Part shown: positions 55,177 to 63,168 of the stretch, piece after piece
Layout: each line of letters starts with the position of its first letter
Position numbering within the stretch: the stretch's first letter is position 1
NCBI GenBank assembly: GCA_029194675.1
Contig: JARFXP010000002.1
Location: 1,178,001-1,242,000 of the forward strand
Length of the DNA: 64,000 nucleotides
DNA from: Nitrospira sp.
GTDB taxonomy: Bacteria > Nitrospirota > Nitrospiria > Nitrospirales > Nitrospiraceae
Direction of reading: 5' to 3'
Notes under the pieces: generated by a model
Databases searched by the model: none
Seen by the model: the letters and a program-made list of their open reading frames with translations, nothing else
Told to the model about the DNA's origin: nothing
Position numbers and translations under genes: made by a program

Positions 55177-55624
55177 CGCGCCGCTCCTTGATCTTTGCTA
55201 TACGGAGGCGATGGACAGGCGACCGTTGATACTGTGCATTCCAGTCCAGCGCTCCAGTGATCCATAAATAGGCGAGGGCCGCCAAAAGAATAGCGACAAA
55301 GATCGTCACTTCAACAAAGCCAAGCCAGCCGGTTTCCGGCACGGCTATCGCCCAGGCATAAAGAAAAGCCGCCTCAACATCGAAAATGACGAAGAACATG
55401 GCGACCAAGTAATACTGCACCGGCGGGCGAACTTGAGCGTTGCCGGTCGGCCTAATACCAGATTCATAGGGAATGACGGTCGCGCTTTCGGATCGCCGTT
55501 CGGATTTCTTCCAGTGACGCTCACCAAGCAACGCTGGGAATCCCAACATGACGACAATCACAAGGCCTACACCTAACCCGTAGATGCAGATCTGCCAAAT
55601 CATCGTCGCGCCGTTGATGGACAT
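55160..55624 (-). CDS. nuoA: NADH-quinone oxidoreductase subunit A
   Basis: A 154-residue, three-span membrane subunit, first gene of the operon. The typical 'IPYESGI' loop and '[16 protein letters not shown]' segment are present. The start is 55624 or, possibly, the ATG at 55603 at the first helix. The 170 bases before it should hold the promoter; no clear boxes are seen, but a CCTACGGGGTAGG palindrome is at 55730-55742. Confidence 0.95.
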   Translation of the reverse strand: MSINGATMIWQICIYGLGVGLVIVVMLGFPALLGERHWKKSERRSESATVIPYESGIRPTGNAQVRPPVQYYLVAMFFVIFDVEAAFLYAWAIAVPETGWLGFVEVTIFVAILLAALAYLWITGALDWNAQYQRSPVHRLRIAKIKERRDDRVA

Positions 55625-55794
55625 GCGCCTATGGTCACTCCTGTCAATCTAATGCGGGGGTGATCGCTGGTGAGAATATGTTCAAAAACAAGGGAAAAAG
55701 TCAGATGCGTTCAGCCTTGATTAATGGCCCTACGGGGTAGGCTCTTTCAGCCGTTCTCCAGACAAGACGATCGTACGTAGTTGGATTACCAGAC

Positions 55795-58431
55795 TCAGCG
55801 ACCGGTAAGCTTTATTACCAGATCCCTCTCCTCCGATTCCGTCTTGATCTCTCCGTTCAGCCGCACATCGAGCAGTCGGTCAAGGATCTTTTTGAACTGC
55901 GGACCTGGTTTCAATCCCATCATCTTGAGATCGGTGCCGGTCAGAATCGGTTTCACCTGCTGATAGGTCGTCAGAAAGGCCGAGACCTGCCGTTTGACTG
56001 TTTCTCCTTTGCTCTTCGCCATGAGGAGCAACAGCGTCTCATCGGATAGTCCCGACAAGAGATGGTACACTTCCGCCGGTTTGAGCGATCGCTTCGTCGC
56101 AAGCTTCCGAATCACCGTATGACAGCCCACGTGGGCCATTTTGAGTCCGGCCGCTTCCTGCTCGGAAAAGGGAAATCGTTTGAGCACGTCCTTCACGGCA
56201 CGCTCCGGCAACAGCGCCAGAAGCCCCATCATGTAGGCTAACCAGGTTTCCATCTTCCGATCTAAGTAGAGTAGCCGGTACCAATCGACGGCTTCCTCGA
56301 GTGCGGCCAGTAACCTGTTCAACCGGTCTGACCAACTCAGCTTCGGATGGATGAACTTCAGGAGATTTACCTCCGCCAATCGTTTGATCGCCTGTTTCGG
56401 CTCCCGCTCGCCCAGCAGCAGTTTCAGTTCCTCCAGCAGACGATGGCCGGATAATCGTTCAAACAGATTCATCTTGACGGCGCCGGCGATCAACGCCGCT
56501 GTGTCCTTTCCCAAACGAAACCCGAACCGGGATTCAAATCGGATAGCTCGAAAGACTCGGGTCGGATCTTCAACGAAACTCAGCCCGTGCAAGACTCGGA
56601 TGACCTTGTCATTCAGATCCCGTTGCCCACCGTAGAAGTCGAGCACATCCCCGAAACCCTTTCCGTTCAACCGGACAGCGAGCGCGTTCATGGTGAAATC
56701 TCGACGATAGAGATCTTTCTTGATGGAACTTTGCTCCACTGTCGGTAGGGCGGTCGGATATTCGTAGTATTCCGTCCTTGCGGTGGCCACATCGAGTCTG
56801 AAGCCATCCGCCGACAGCAAGATGGCCGTGCCGAATCGCTCATGCACCTTGACCCGCGCCTGCAGCATTTCACCGAGCTTTCGCGCGAAGGCGATTCCGT
56901 CGCCTTCGACCACAAGATCCAAATCCAGGTTCTCGATGCCAAGTAATAGGTCTCGCACGCAGCCGCCGACGACAAAGAGTGGGACCTCGCAACGGTCAGC
57001 CAATTGACCAGCCTCTTCCAGCACCGTCACCAGACGCTGCGGCAAGCGACTCCGCAACAGCCTCTTGACGTTGCGACGCGACCCTCCACTCTCAGCCTCG
57101 GTTTCGCTCGGTCGCATCGTCCGCATTCGAGCCACCTTCAGCACATCGTCGTGCAGGGTCCGCAACAGATCCGTCCTGGTAATGACGCCGACGATTTTCG
57201 CGTCTGTGATGATCGGCACAAACCGCTGGTTTCGCTCGATCATGGCCGTTTCGATCTCATGAAACGGAGTGCCCGGCTGTGCCATATAGGCATCGGTCTG
57301 CATGATGTCACGCACGGCCAACTTGTCGAGCCGATGAAACAAGGCTTTCTGAATCGACTCGCGACTGACGAGCCCGGCGTAATGATCATTTTCATCCAGG
57401 ATGGGAAAAACATTAAGCCCATAGGCCGTCATCCGCTGTCCCGCTTCAATCACGCTGGTATCGACCTCGATCGCTTTTACCGGGTGGGTCATGACATCCT
57501 GGGCCAGCAGAGTCGGGCGATAGTGTGTGGTCAGCAGGTGAACGATCCTCTCTTTGACTTCCGCAAGCGTCCGTCCTTTGACTGCGGCGGCCGCCGCCAC
57601 GGCGTGGCCTCCTCCTCCGAATTCCCGTGCGACCCAGCCGACGTCGATCTCAGGCCTGCGGCTTCTCCCGATCACTTCCACTCGATCTGCCATCATCACT
57701 GCCACAAGGACGGCATCGACACCCTGTAATTCGGCCAGTCTATGCACCACGCCGGCTGCTTCTCCGCGGCAGCGATCAACCGTGCTCGTGGCCACCAGGA
57801 CCTTGCGACCTTCCAGGTAATGCACTTCGCTGTGTTCCAACAAATCGTTCAGCAGCGCGACGGCATCAGGATCCAGAGGACGGTGCAGGATCTTCGCCAC
57901 CATATTCAGGTCCGCACCGGCTGCGATGAGAAACGCTCCGGCTTCAAAATCTCGGCTGGTCGTGGACGTAAAGGTGAACGATCCGGTTTCTTCATAAAGG
58001 CCCAGGGCCATCACGGTTGCCTCAAACGGCGTCACGGGGATATGCCACCGTCGGAGCTGCTCGATGAGAAGTGTCGTCGTCGCTCCGACCGATGCAATGA
58101 TCGATTGCTTCGAACAACCGGCGCAGGATGAGTCCGGTTCGACATGATGATCAAATACGACCACCTCGACTGCTGGATTCCCGATGCACGATTTGAGCGC
58201 TCCGATTCGGTCGGAGTCCTGCGTATCGACCAGCACCAGCTTGGTGATCTGCGAGAGATCGATATCTTTGAGTTTCGTGATGTCGAGATCGTGCACAGCA
58301 AGAAAATTACGGACAGTCTCCTGGCCCCCGGCCGGCAAGACCAGCTTGGCATCCGGAAAAAGTTTGCGCGCGGCGACCATAGAGCCAAGCCCATCGAAAT
58401 CCGCGTTGTTATGCGTGGCAATGACATCCAT
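55795..58431 (-). CDS. tRNA nucleotidyltransferase fused to DHH and CBS domains
   Basis: An 878-residue multi-domain protein. Residues 1-150: DHH phosphoesterase ('THNNADFDGLGS', 'LVDTQDSDR', 'VVVFDHHVEPDSS'). Residues 215-300: DHHA1 with 'FGGGGHA'. Residues 305-430: a pair of CBS domains ('DVMTHPVKAIEVDTSV' and 'DIMQTDAYMAQPGTPF'). From about 485: class II nucleotidyltransferase head, 'FVVGGCVRDLLLGIENLDLD' with Asp-x-Asp, and the RNA-binding C-terminal part. Such fusions add CCA or A to tRNA 3' ends, with the DHH part possibly degrading nanoRNA or cyclic dinucleotides. It is 170 bases upstream of nuoA on the same strand. Confidence 0.93.
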   Translation of the reverse strand: MDVIATHNNADFDGLGSMVAARKLFPDAKLVLPAGGQETVRNFLAVHDLDITKLKDIDLSQITKLVLVDTQDSDRIGALKSCIGNPAVEVVVFDHHVEPDSSCAGCSKQSIIASVGATTTLLIEQLRRWHIPVTPFEATVMALGLYEETGSFTFTSTTSRDFEAGAFLIAAGADLNMVAKILHRPLDPDAVALLNDLLEHSEVHYLEGRKVLVATSTVDRCRGEAAGVVHRLAELQGVDAVLVAVMMADRVEVIGRSRRPEIDVGWVAREFGGGGHAVAAAAAVKGRTLAEVKERIVHLLTTHYRPTLLAQDVMTHPVKAIEVDTSVIEAGQRMTAYGLNVFPILDENDHYAGLVSRESIQKALFHRLDKLAVRDIMQTDAYMAQPGTPFHEIETAMIERNQRFVPIITDAKIVGVITRTDLLRTLHDDVLKVARMRTMRPSETEAESGGSRRNVKRLLRSRLPQRLVTVLEEAGQLADRCEVPLFVVGGCVRDLLLGIENLDLDLVVEGDGIAFARKLGEMLQARVKVHERFGTAILLSADGFRLDVATARTEYYEYPTALPTVEQSSIKKDLYRRDFTMNALAVRLNGKGFGDVLDFYGGQRDLNDKVIRVLHGLSFVEDPTRVFRAIRFESRFGFRLGKDTAALIAGAVKMNLFERLSGHRLLEELKLLLGEREPKQAIKRLAEVNLLKFIHPKLSWSDRLNRLLAALEEAVDWYRLLYLDRKMETWLAYMMGLLALLPERAVKDVLKRFPFSEQEAAGLKMAHVGCHTVIRKLATKRSLKPAEVYHLLSGLSDETLLLLMAKSKGETVKRQVSAFLTTYQQVKPILTGTDLKMMGLKPGPQFKKILDRLLDVRLNGEIKTESEERDLVIKLTGR

Positions 58432-58524
58432 GCGCGCATTTTAGCAGGGTCCTTGGAGACACGAAATGCCGCACTCCTTCATGAATAGAACAGTTCCGCC
58501 GAAAACGAAAGCATAGGCAACAAG

Positions 58525-59256
58525 TTACCGGATATCTTGAAAAAATGCGCGAGGGAGAATCGGCAGGCGAAACTCAACATGAAGGATAATCAGCAGGACG
58601 CGAACGAAGCTTCGAAAGATACCCATTTTGAGAAATTTCCGGGCGTCGGTGATGACAGGCGGGAACAGGAGCAAGGGATCTGTTTCCTTGATGATTTTCT
58701 CACAGAACGCGACATCTTCGAGAATCGGCTGGTTAGGAAACCCGCCGAGTCGTTCAAAGAATTGTCGGCGAACGAACAAGGCTTGATCGCCGTAGATGAT
58801 CCGGCTGCGTGTGCATCGAAAGTTGTCTAAGAATGAAATAACTCGCAGCCGCCAGTCGTCACCAGAGAACTGGTGCATGAAGCCGCCCGCCTGAATCGCC
58901 TGATCGCTCTCCATGTCATTGAGACGCTGGATGGCGCCGTCCGGCAACACCGTATCAGCGTGGAGAAAGAGCAGCCACTCGCCGTTCGCCTGCTTTGCGC
59001 CGACATTCATCTGTGAGGCACGACCCTTAGAGGAGGAGAGAAGACGAACAGTGCTGAGTGCTGAGGACTCGCCTCGCTGAGCGGGCGAAGCGGGCTGAGG
59101 ACTGAGCGCAAACTCTGAGACAATCGCACAGGTGCGATCGATGCTGCCGCCGTCCACCACAATGACTTCGAATTTGCCTGTCTGCGCGAACAATGTGCGC
59201 AACGTGCACGGCAATGCCCTTTCCTCATTGTAAGCAGGAATAATGACGCTGATCAT
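58525..59256 (-). CDS. family 2 glycosyltransferase (TIGR04283-like) with in-frame repeat insertion
   Basis: A 243-residue GT-A enzyme: 'MISVIIPAYNEE' at the start, 'VIVVDGGSIDRT' with the first acidic residues, and 'WLLFLHADTVLPDGA' with the DxD-equivalent. The block 'KGRASQMNVGA' is typical of the TIGR04283 group. Residues 51-70 (DNA 59047-59106) do not belong to the family and are encoded by a GTGCTGAG-type dispersed repeat that kept the frame. ATG 59256 overlaps the stop of the ferritin-like gene by four bases, so it is co-translated. Acceptor unknown. Confidence 0.85.
   Translation of the reverse strand: MISVIIPAYNEERALPCTLRTLFAQTGKFEVIVVDGGSIDRTCAIVSEFALSPQPASPAQRGESSALSTVRLLSSSKGRASQMNVGAKQANGEWLLFLHADTVLPDGAIQRLNDMESDQAIQAGGFMHQFSGDDWRLRVISFLDNFRCTRSRIIYGDQALFVRRQFFERLGGFPNQPILEDVAFCEKIIKETDPLLLFPPVITDARKFLKMGIFRSFVRVLLIILHVEFRLPILPRAFFQDIR
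59047..59110. repeat. dispersed repeat inside the glycosyltransferase gene
   Basis: About 64 bases with the words AGTGCTGAGTGCTGAGGACTC and GGGCTGAGGACTGAG. The same words occur in the nuoI-nuoJ gap (46321-46349). Its length is a multiple of three within the gene, so it adds about 20 residues without breaking the frame. Confidence 0.6.
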
Positions 59257-59888
59257 GGCGAACACCAATCAGGCAAAAATGTCCGCACATCGCGCGCCCA
59301 AGCCCTGGCATCTTCATCGATGCTCTCGAACAGATCGCAGAGGGTGAGGACCATGGCGTCGGTCAACGCGAGATAATGCTGCGCCCATCGCCTGAGCGAC
59401 TCAGGGTCCGTCTCGCCTCGTTCGATCGCCCGCTCGATTTGGCGGCGGCCGAACCCATGGTGCGCTTCTTCCTGCTTGAGGAGAAGGCGGCGAAGCGGCC
59501 CGAATGGCGCGGCCCGTTTCACCAACCCTTGTTCAATACGTGTGAGGATGGCTTCGCCCAAACCTTCGAGGACCACTTGCTCGGCAAGGAGCGTCTCCAT
59601 GAGATCGCGGCGAGCCAGCGCATCGTCCAGAATCCTGCGATATTCTTCCAAGGCCGGAAGAAACGGCGCATCACGGAGGTGTTTCGGTGCAAGCCACGCA
59701 ATGGCCCCCTGAAAGACCCGTGCATGCAGCGCTTCTTGTTTGGCCTGGCTCAGAAGAAATCGACGCGTTCCGGAATCCTCAGTCAAGGCGGCTTGGGCCT
59801 TTGCACAATCGTGGGCCATCCGTTCACCATGTTCCAAAAACGTCAGGAGCCTGGCGATGGGCACCCTCTCATCATGACTGACCAGCAT
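59253..59888 (-). CDS. ferritin-like diiron-type protein
   Basis: A four-helix protein of 211 residues. Metal-ligand-like pairs appear in the helices: 'HGERMAH', 'AKQEALHARVF', 'EQVVLEGLGE' and 'KQEEAHHGFGRR', i.e. Glu/His patterns of ferritin-like di-iron proteins (E, ExxH, E, ExxH). The start ATG 59888 is preferred; the frame reaches 59915 inside the DUF547 gene. It sits between DUF547 and the glycosyltransferase in the same operon. It may be an oxygenase or iron-handling protein; the substrate is unknown. Confidence 0.75.
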   Translation of the reverse strand: MLVSHDERVPIARLLTFLEHGERMAHDCAKAQAALTEDSGTRRFLLSQAKQEALHARVFQGAIAWLAPKHLRDAPFLPALEEYRRILDDALARRDLMETLLAEQVVLEGLGEAILTRIEQGLVKRAAPFGPLRRLLLKQEEAHHGFGRRQIERAIERGETDPESLRRWAQHYLALTDAMVLTLCDLFESIDEDARAWARDVRTFLPDWCSP

Positions 59889-60666
59889 GGGAAGGCTCCT
59901 TTGGTGGGATGCCATTCAAGCTCCAATCGTAGTCGAGATATTCGATACGGTACTCCACTCGCGTTAGGTCTTGAAACAGTTCCGGATCGTTCACATAGCG
60001 GGCGATGTACGCCAAGACTGATCCTGCAGCCCTCGTGAAATCGTCGTCAAACCACTTGAAGATCATCGAAAGTGATGCAACTTTCTGCGCGCGGTCGAAA
60101 CGATTGCGCGTGGGATCGTTAATAAACTCCCTGGCGACACGATCGAGCTGGCGTTCGAGCTGATCCGGTTCATATACCCATGCCTGGAGCTTCGGGCAGG
60201 AAGTGGACGCGCACACAATCGCGAAATGTATCCGCGGTTCCTGAAACTGCTTGATCAGCACCTGCCGTTCCAGATCGTAGAGATTGATGCCGGCTCCCCC
60301 AACTCGATAGTCCCGCCCGATGAAGTAGCGATAGCGCCCCACATAGCTCACCGGCGAGTAGTGATCGAGGATGCCCTTGATCGCGAAGGCGTTGTACACA
60401 TTGATCCAGAAGGCCAGCCGCTCATCGCGCGTGACAAATGCGTTGGGATCAACTCGGTCCAGCTGCGCAAGATAGGCCGGCAATCGATCATCCAATTGAA
60501 TCGCCGGGTAGTCAACGACTCCATTACTCACATGTGCATCCAATACTCGACTCAACAGTCTGTGCGAAAATTCATTGGCTGGAATAGGTTCGGCTGGTGT
60601 GAACGTTGCTGGAACGGTTGAGCAACCAGTGACCACAATGACCAGGCTCAGTATGATCCACCGCAT
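59872..60666 (-). CDS. DUF547 lipoprotein
   Basis: A 264-residue lipoprotein: the signal 'MRWIILSLVIVVTGCS' has a lipobox with the acylated Cys at residue 15. The DUF547 domain follows, with 'LAFWINVYNAFAIKGILDHY' in part and 'HFAIVCASTSCPKL', whose cysteines and histidine resemble a thiol-protease-like active site. ATG 60666 has GAGAGGG upstream; the frame extends to 60783 into the radical SAM gene. DUF547 proteins are of unknown function, often near membrane or redox genes. Confidence 0.87.
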   Translation of the reverse strand: MRWIILSLVIVVTGCSTVPATFTPAEPIPANEFSHRLLSRVLDAHVSNGVVDYPAIQLDDRLPAYLAQLDRVDPNAFVTRDERLAFWINVYNAFAIKGILDHYSPVSYVGRYRYFIGRDYRVGGAGINLYDLERQVLIKQFQEPRIHFAIVCASTSCPKLQAWVYEPDQLERQLDRVAREFINDPTRNRFDRAQKVASLSMIFKWFDDDFTRAAGSVLAYIARYVNDPELFQDLTRVEYRIEYLDYDWSLNGIPPKEPSHAGQS

Positions 60667-60683
60667 CGCAACCCTCTCTTGGC

Positions 60684-61742
60684 TCACCACGTAACCGGTG
60701 TTTCCCAGGCTGCGATCGGATGTCGCAGTACCGACCCGATAACTCGTCCATCTACTCTGTTGCAGGATGACCGATCGGAACACCGTTGAATCTCTCGTCG
60801 ATCGAACCGGGCCAGTATTTCACTGAGTGAAGATTCAAGAAGATTTCCAACCGTAGGAAGCGACAAGCACGGCGCCACATTTCCTGACGCATCGATTGCA
60901 ATACTGTATCTTCCCGCATCGCACCGCTTTAATGCTTCTCCACGAAGCCATGCGCTATTGTCCTTCGCGTATTGCCGGAGATAGCCAGGAGGCAGGAGAT
61001 CTTGTTCAAGCAATCGCTCGAAGACCAGCCGGGCCTGTTGACGGCCATACATCAACGTCGCGTCCTGCTTGCCATACAACCCCACACCCCAATGGTAGGC
61101 GCCGACAACCGGCAAGAAACCCCGTTGCTTGGCGAATGCAACAATATCCTTTACCTCATCCCGATTGATTTCGCTGAGGATACAGATCAGGAATTTCGGG
61201 TGGCGATAGTGCTGGAGAAGATCAAGGCCGGCAAGGACCGCGTTAAGTTGGTCCGCACCCCGGATACGTTCGTACTTGTTGCGATCTAAGGTGTCGAGGC
61301 TGATCGAGAGGGATACCGAAAGATCGTCGAATTGTCGCACAAAGCGCGGGGTCAGCTTGGTTCCATTCGTGATCAATGTCAGATGAAACCCCATCTCAAC
61401 TAAATCTTGAAGAATGTCGGGCAACTCACGGCGTAGAAGCGGCTCGCCTCCTTGCACAAACACAAAACGTAGTCCATCCCTGTAGAGCCCGGTGAAGACA
61501 TTCCGGATCTCTTGCCGTGACATCTCATACCGGCCAACATTCAACGGGAGATTGCAGTAGCCACAGGAAGAATTACACCGAAGGTTCACTTGAAACACGG
61601 CCAACAGCGGACGCCTCAGAACCAGATTCGTCAATCCGCCCCACAAAGCTCGGTGGAGACTCGGCCGTTCACTCTTCCCGCTAGAGTCTCCGCCGATTTG
61701 CTCCGTCGTGCGGTGCTGTGATCGTTCAATGTGTATCAGCAT
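60684..61742 (-). CDS. radical SAM protein with SPASM-like C terminus
   Basis: A 352-residue radical SAM enzyme. The iron-sulphur motif is Cys56-x3-Cys60-x2-Cys63 ('LRCNSSCGYCN'); 'VFVQGGEPLLRRELPDIL' is the SAM-binding region, and 'SLSISLDTLDRNKYERIRG' continues the barrel. The C-terminal part has further cysteines in 'KRCDAGRYSIAI', 'APCLSL' and 'QRCSDRSSCN', like an auxiliary-cluster or SPASM/twitch domain. ATG 61742 is the likely start. It is the first gene of a compact cluster with DUF547, ferritin-like and glycosyltransferase genes. The substrate is unknown. Confidence 0.88.
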   Translation of the reverse strand: MLIHIERSQHRTTEQIGGDSSGKSERPSLHRALWGGLTNLVLRRPLLAVFQVNLRCNSSCGYCNLPLNVGRYEMSRQEIRNVFTGLYRDGLRFVFVQGGEPLLRRELPDILQDLVEMGFHLTLITNGTKLTPRFVRQFDDLSVSLSISLDTLDRNKYERIRGADQLNAVLAGLDLLQHYRHPKFLICILSEINRDEVKDIVAFAKQRGFLPVVGAYHWGVGLYGKQDATLMYGRQQARLVFERLLEQDLLPPGYLRQYAKDNSAWLRGEALKRCDAGRYSIAIDASGNVAPCLSLPTVGNLLESSLSEILARFDRREIQRCSDRSSCNRVDGRVIGSVLRHPIAAWETPVTW

Positions 61743-61940
61743 GATCAGGCCAGGTGACGATCGCCGTGCAGTTTTGCTCAACAATGTGCCGTTTTTTCTC
61801 CGGTCTCATGGAAATGCAGTGTTTTCCAGCAGCAATTGTCTGTAACTGACCAAGAGTCATCATTTCCATATCTCTGTCAATCGGCACGCACTTTGCTGCC
61901 CACTCGAACAATTCACATCGTTTGTACGAGGAGGTGCTCA

Positions 61941-62336
61941 ATGAAGAGTCAACTCATGAATATCCTCCCGAGTGTCCTGGGAGGTCTAGCCGTTCTTTCT
62001 CTGGATATACCGTCCGCGACAGCCGCAAGCTCAAAGGACGCGAAGCAGTCGGGCGTCTATTCGTCAGCCTCAATGGAGGTGGGGGCTTCAACACGGAAAT
62101 CTCCCTCCTCCACCTCTGCTGACCGGTCGGACCGTAAGCCGGGTCCGGCATGGAAGACAATTGGCGGAACCGTAAAATATATTAAGGGCAATGTCTACAC
62201 GGTCGAAGACTTCGAAGGGAATCACATTCAGGTCTACGTAAGTCGGGAAACCAAGCAATTGCGCGGCAGCAAGAAGGTCGGTGACCTCGTGCGCGCCGAA
62301 ATCACCCGCAACGGTTTTGCCAACTCGATTCAGTAA
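61941..62336 (+). CDS. small secreted protein with OB-like C-terminal domain
   Basis: A 131-residue protein with a signal peptide (residues 1-28, ending ATA) and a Ser/Lys-rich linker. The last 60 residues ('GTVKYIKGNVYTVEDFEGNH', then 'VYVSRETKQL', 'VGDLVRAEI') look like a small beta-barrel of DUF5666/BOF type. The start has GAGGAGG upstream. It is followed by a hairpin at 62351-62384. Likely periplasmic; function unknown. Confidence 0.75.
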   Translation: MKSQLMNILPSVLGGLAVLSLDIPSATAASSKDAKQSGVYSSASMEVGASTRKSPSSTSADRSDRKPGPAWKTIGGTVKYIKGNVYTVEDFEGNHIQVYVSRETKQLRGSKKVGDLVRAEITRNGFANSIQ

Positions 62337-62350
62337 TACCTGTATCCACT

Positions 62351-62384
62351 AAGCGGGCCGACTAGGATTCACACCGGCCCGCTT
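62351..62384 (+). terminator. hairpin after the secreted OB-like protein gene
   Basis: Perfect 10-base arms AAGCGGGCCG and CGGCCCGCTT are separated by 14 bases, 15 bases after the stop at 62336. There is no strong T-run after the stem, so it may act in both directions between the two convergent genes (next stop at 62410). Confidence 0.75.
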
Positions 62385-62409
62385 GTCTTGGACTCAACCA
62401 TTCCCTATT

Positions 62410-63168
62410 TCACCGGCCTTTGACGAAGGTAATATCGCCGTAATAGGCAGTCGCTCGTTCTTTCGTATTGTCCGTATCGCTCATGATCGCCACGCCGTTG
62501 ATCATTGGTGGCTCTTCTCCAAAGGCTTTTTGATAATCCTCATAGATGTTCCGTTCTTCGTCCATCCAGGTGCCGACTTTTTGTGGTCCGCTTTCGACGA
62601 CCACCATTTTGACGAAATCCGTATAGGCATTATCGATGATGGTGTCGACCGGCGCCTTTCTTTCCCAGACATAGTTGATCGCGCTGATGGGAATGTCTCC
62701 GAACAACAGCCGGCCGGCCTTATACTTGAGTTTTTTCCCCACACTCACCTTGTCCGGGTCGTATTCGAAGGTAATGTAGAGTCGAGCCGGATAATCGTCG
62801 CTGTCTTTTCGCGTGACATCGCTGGTCTGGAGCAGATTTTCGACTTTCCATTGCCACCGCACGATAGGGAATTCCTTCGGATCTATTTTGACCTGTTTGG
62901 TCAGCCCCGAAGCCGAGGCTTCGCTCACCGCTTTTACGACCAGCCTGCCACCATCCTTGACGACTTCATACTGTGTTTGCTTCGGGATCTTGGTGAAGGT
63001 CAGAGGTGTCCATCCGTCCGGGAGTGCCGCTCCTATGGCAGCCTCCGAAAACTTGCCAATCTCCAATGTCGAGGTATTTTGAGCCCAGACAAGGCTGTTG
63101 GCGCTGGATGACATGAGCATCGCCCAAGCAAGGAAACTAACCGACGCCATCACCCGTCCTGTCATCAT
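62410..63168 (-). CDS. exported DUF3047 protein
   Basis: A 252-residue protein with a signal peptide ending near 'SLVWAQ' and a DUF3047 domain: 'FPIVRWQWKVENLL', 'DYPARLYITFEYDPDK', 'INYVWERKAPVDTIIDNAYTD' in part, and 'INGVAIMSDTDNTKERATAYYGDI' in part. The fold is likely a beta-sandwich in the periplasm; function unknown. ATG 63168 overlaps the stop of the upstream disulphide reductase gene (ATGA), so the two are co-translated. Confidence 0.9.
   Translation of the reverse strand: MMTGRVMASVSFLAWAMLMSSSANSLVWAQNTSTLEIGKFSEAAIGAALPDGWTPLTFTKIPKQTQYEVVKDGGRLVVKAVSEASASGLTKQVKIDPKEFPIVRWQWKVENLLQTSDVTRKDSDDYPARLYITFEYDPDKVSVGKKLKYKAGRLLFGDIPISAINYVWERKAPVDTIIDNAYTDFVKMVVVESGPQKVGTWMDEERNIYEDYQKAFGEEPPMINGVAIMSDTDNTKERATAYYGDITFVKGR

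Noticed and set aside
55730-55742. CCTACGGGGTAGG palindrome as a terminator or promoter element for nuo
   Set aside because: Short stem with no T-run; its role cannot be judged.
55795-58431. DHH-CBS-nucleotidyltransferase fusion as a novel protein
   Set aside because: This architecture is known from several bacterial lineages.
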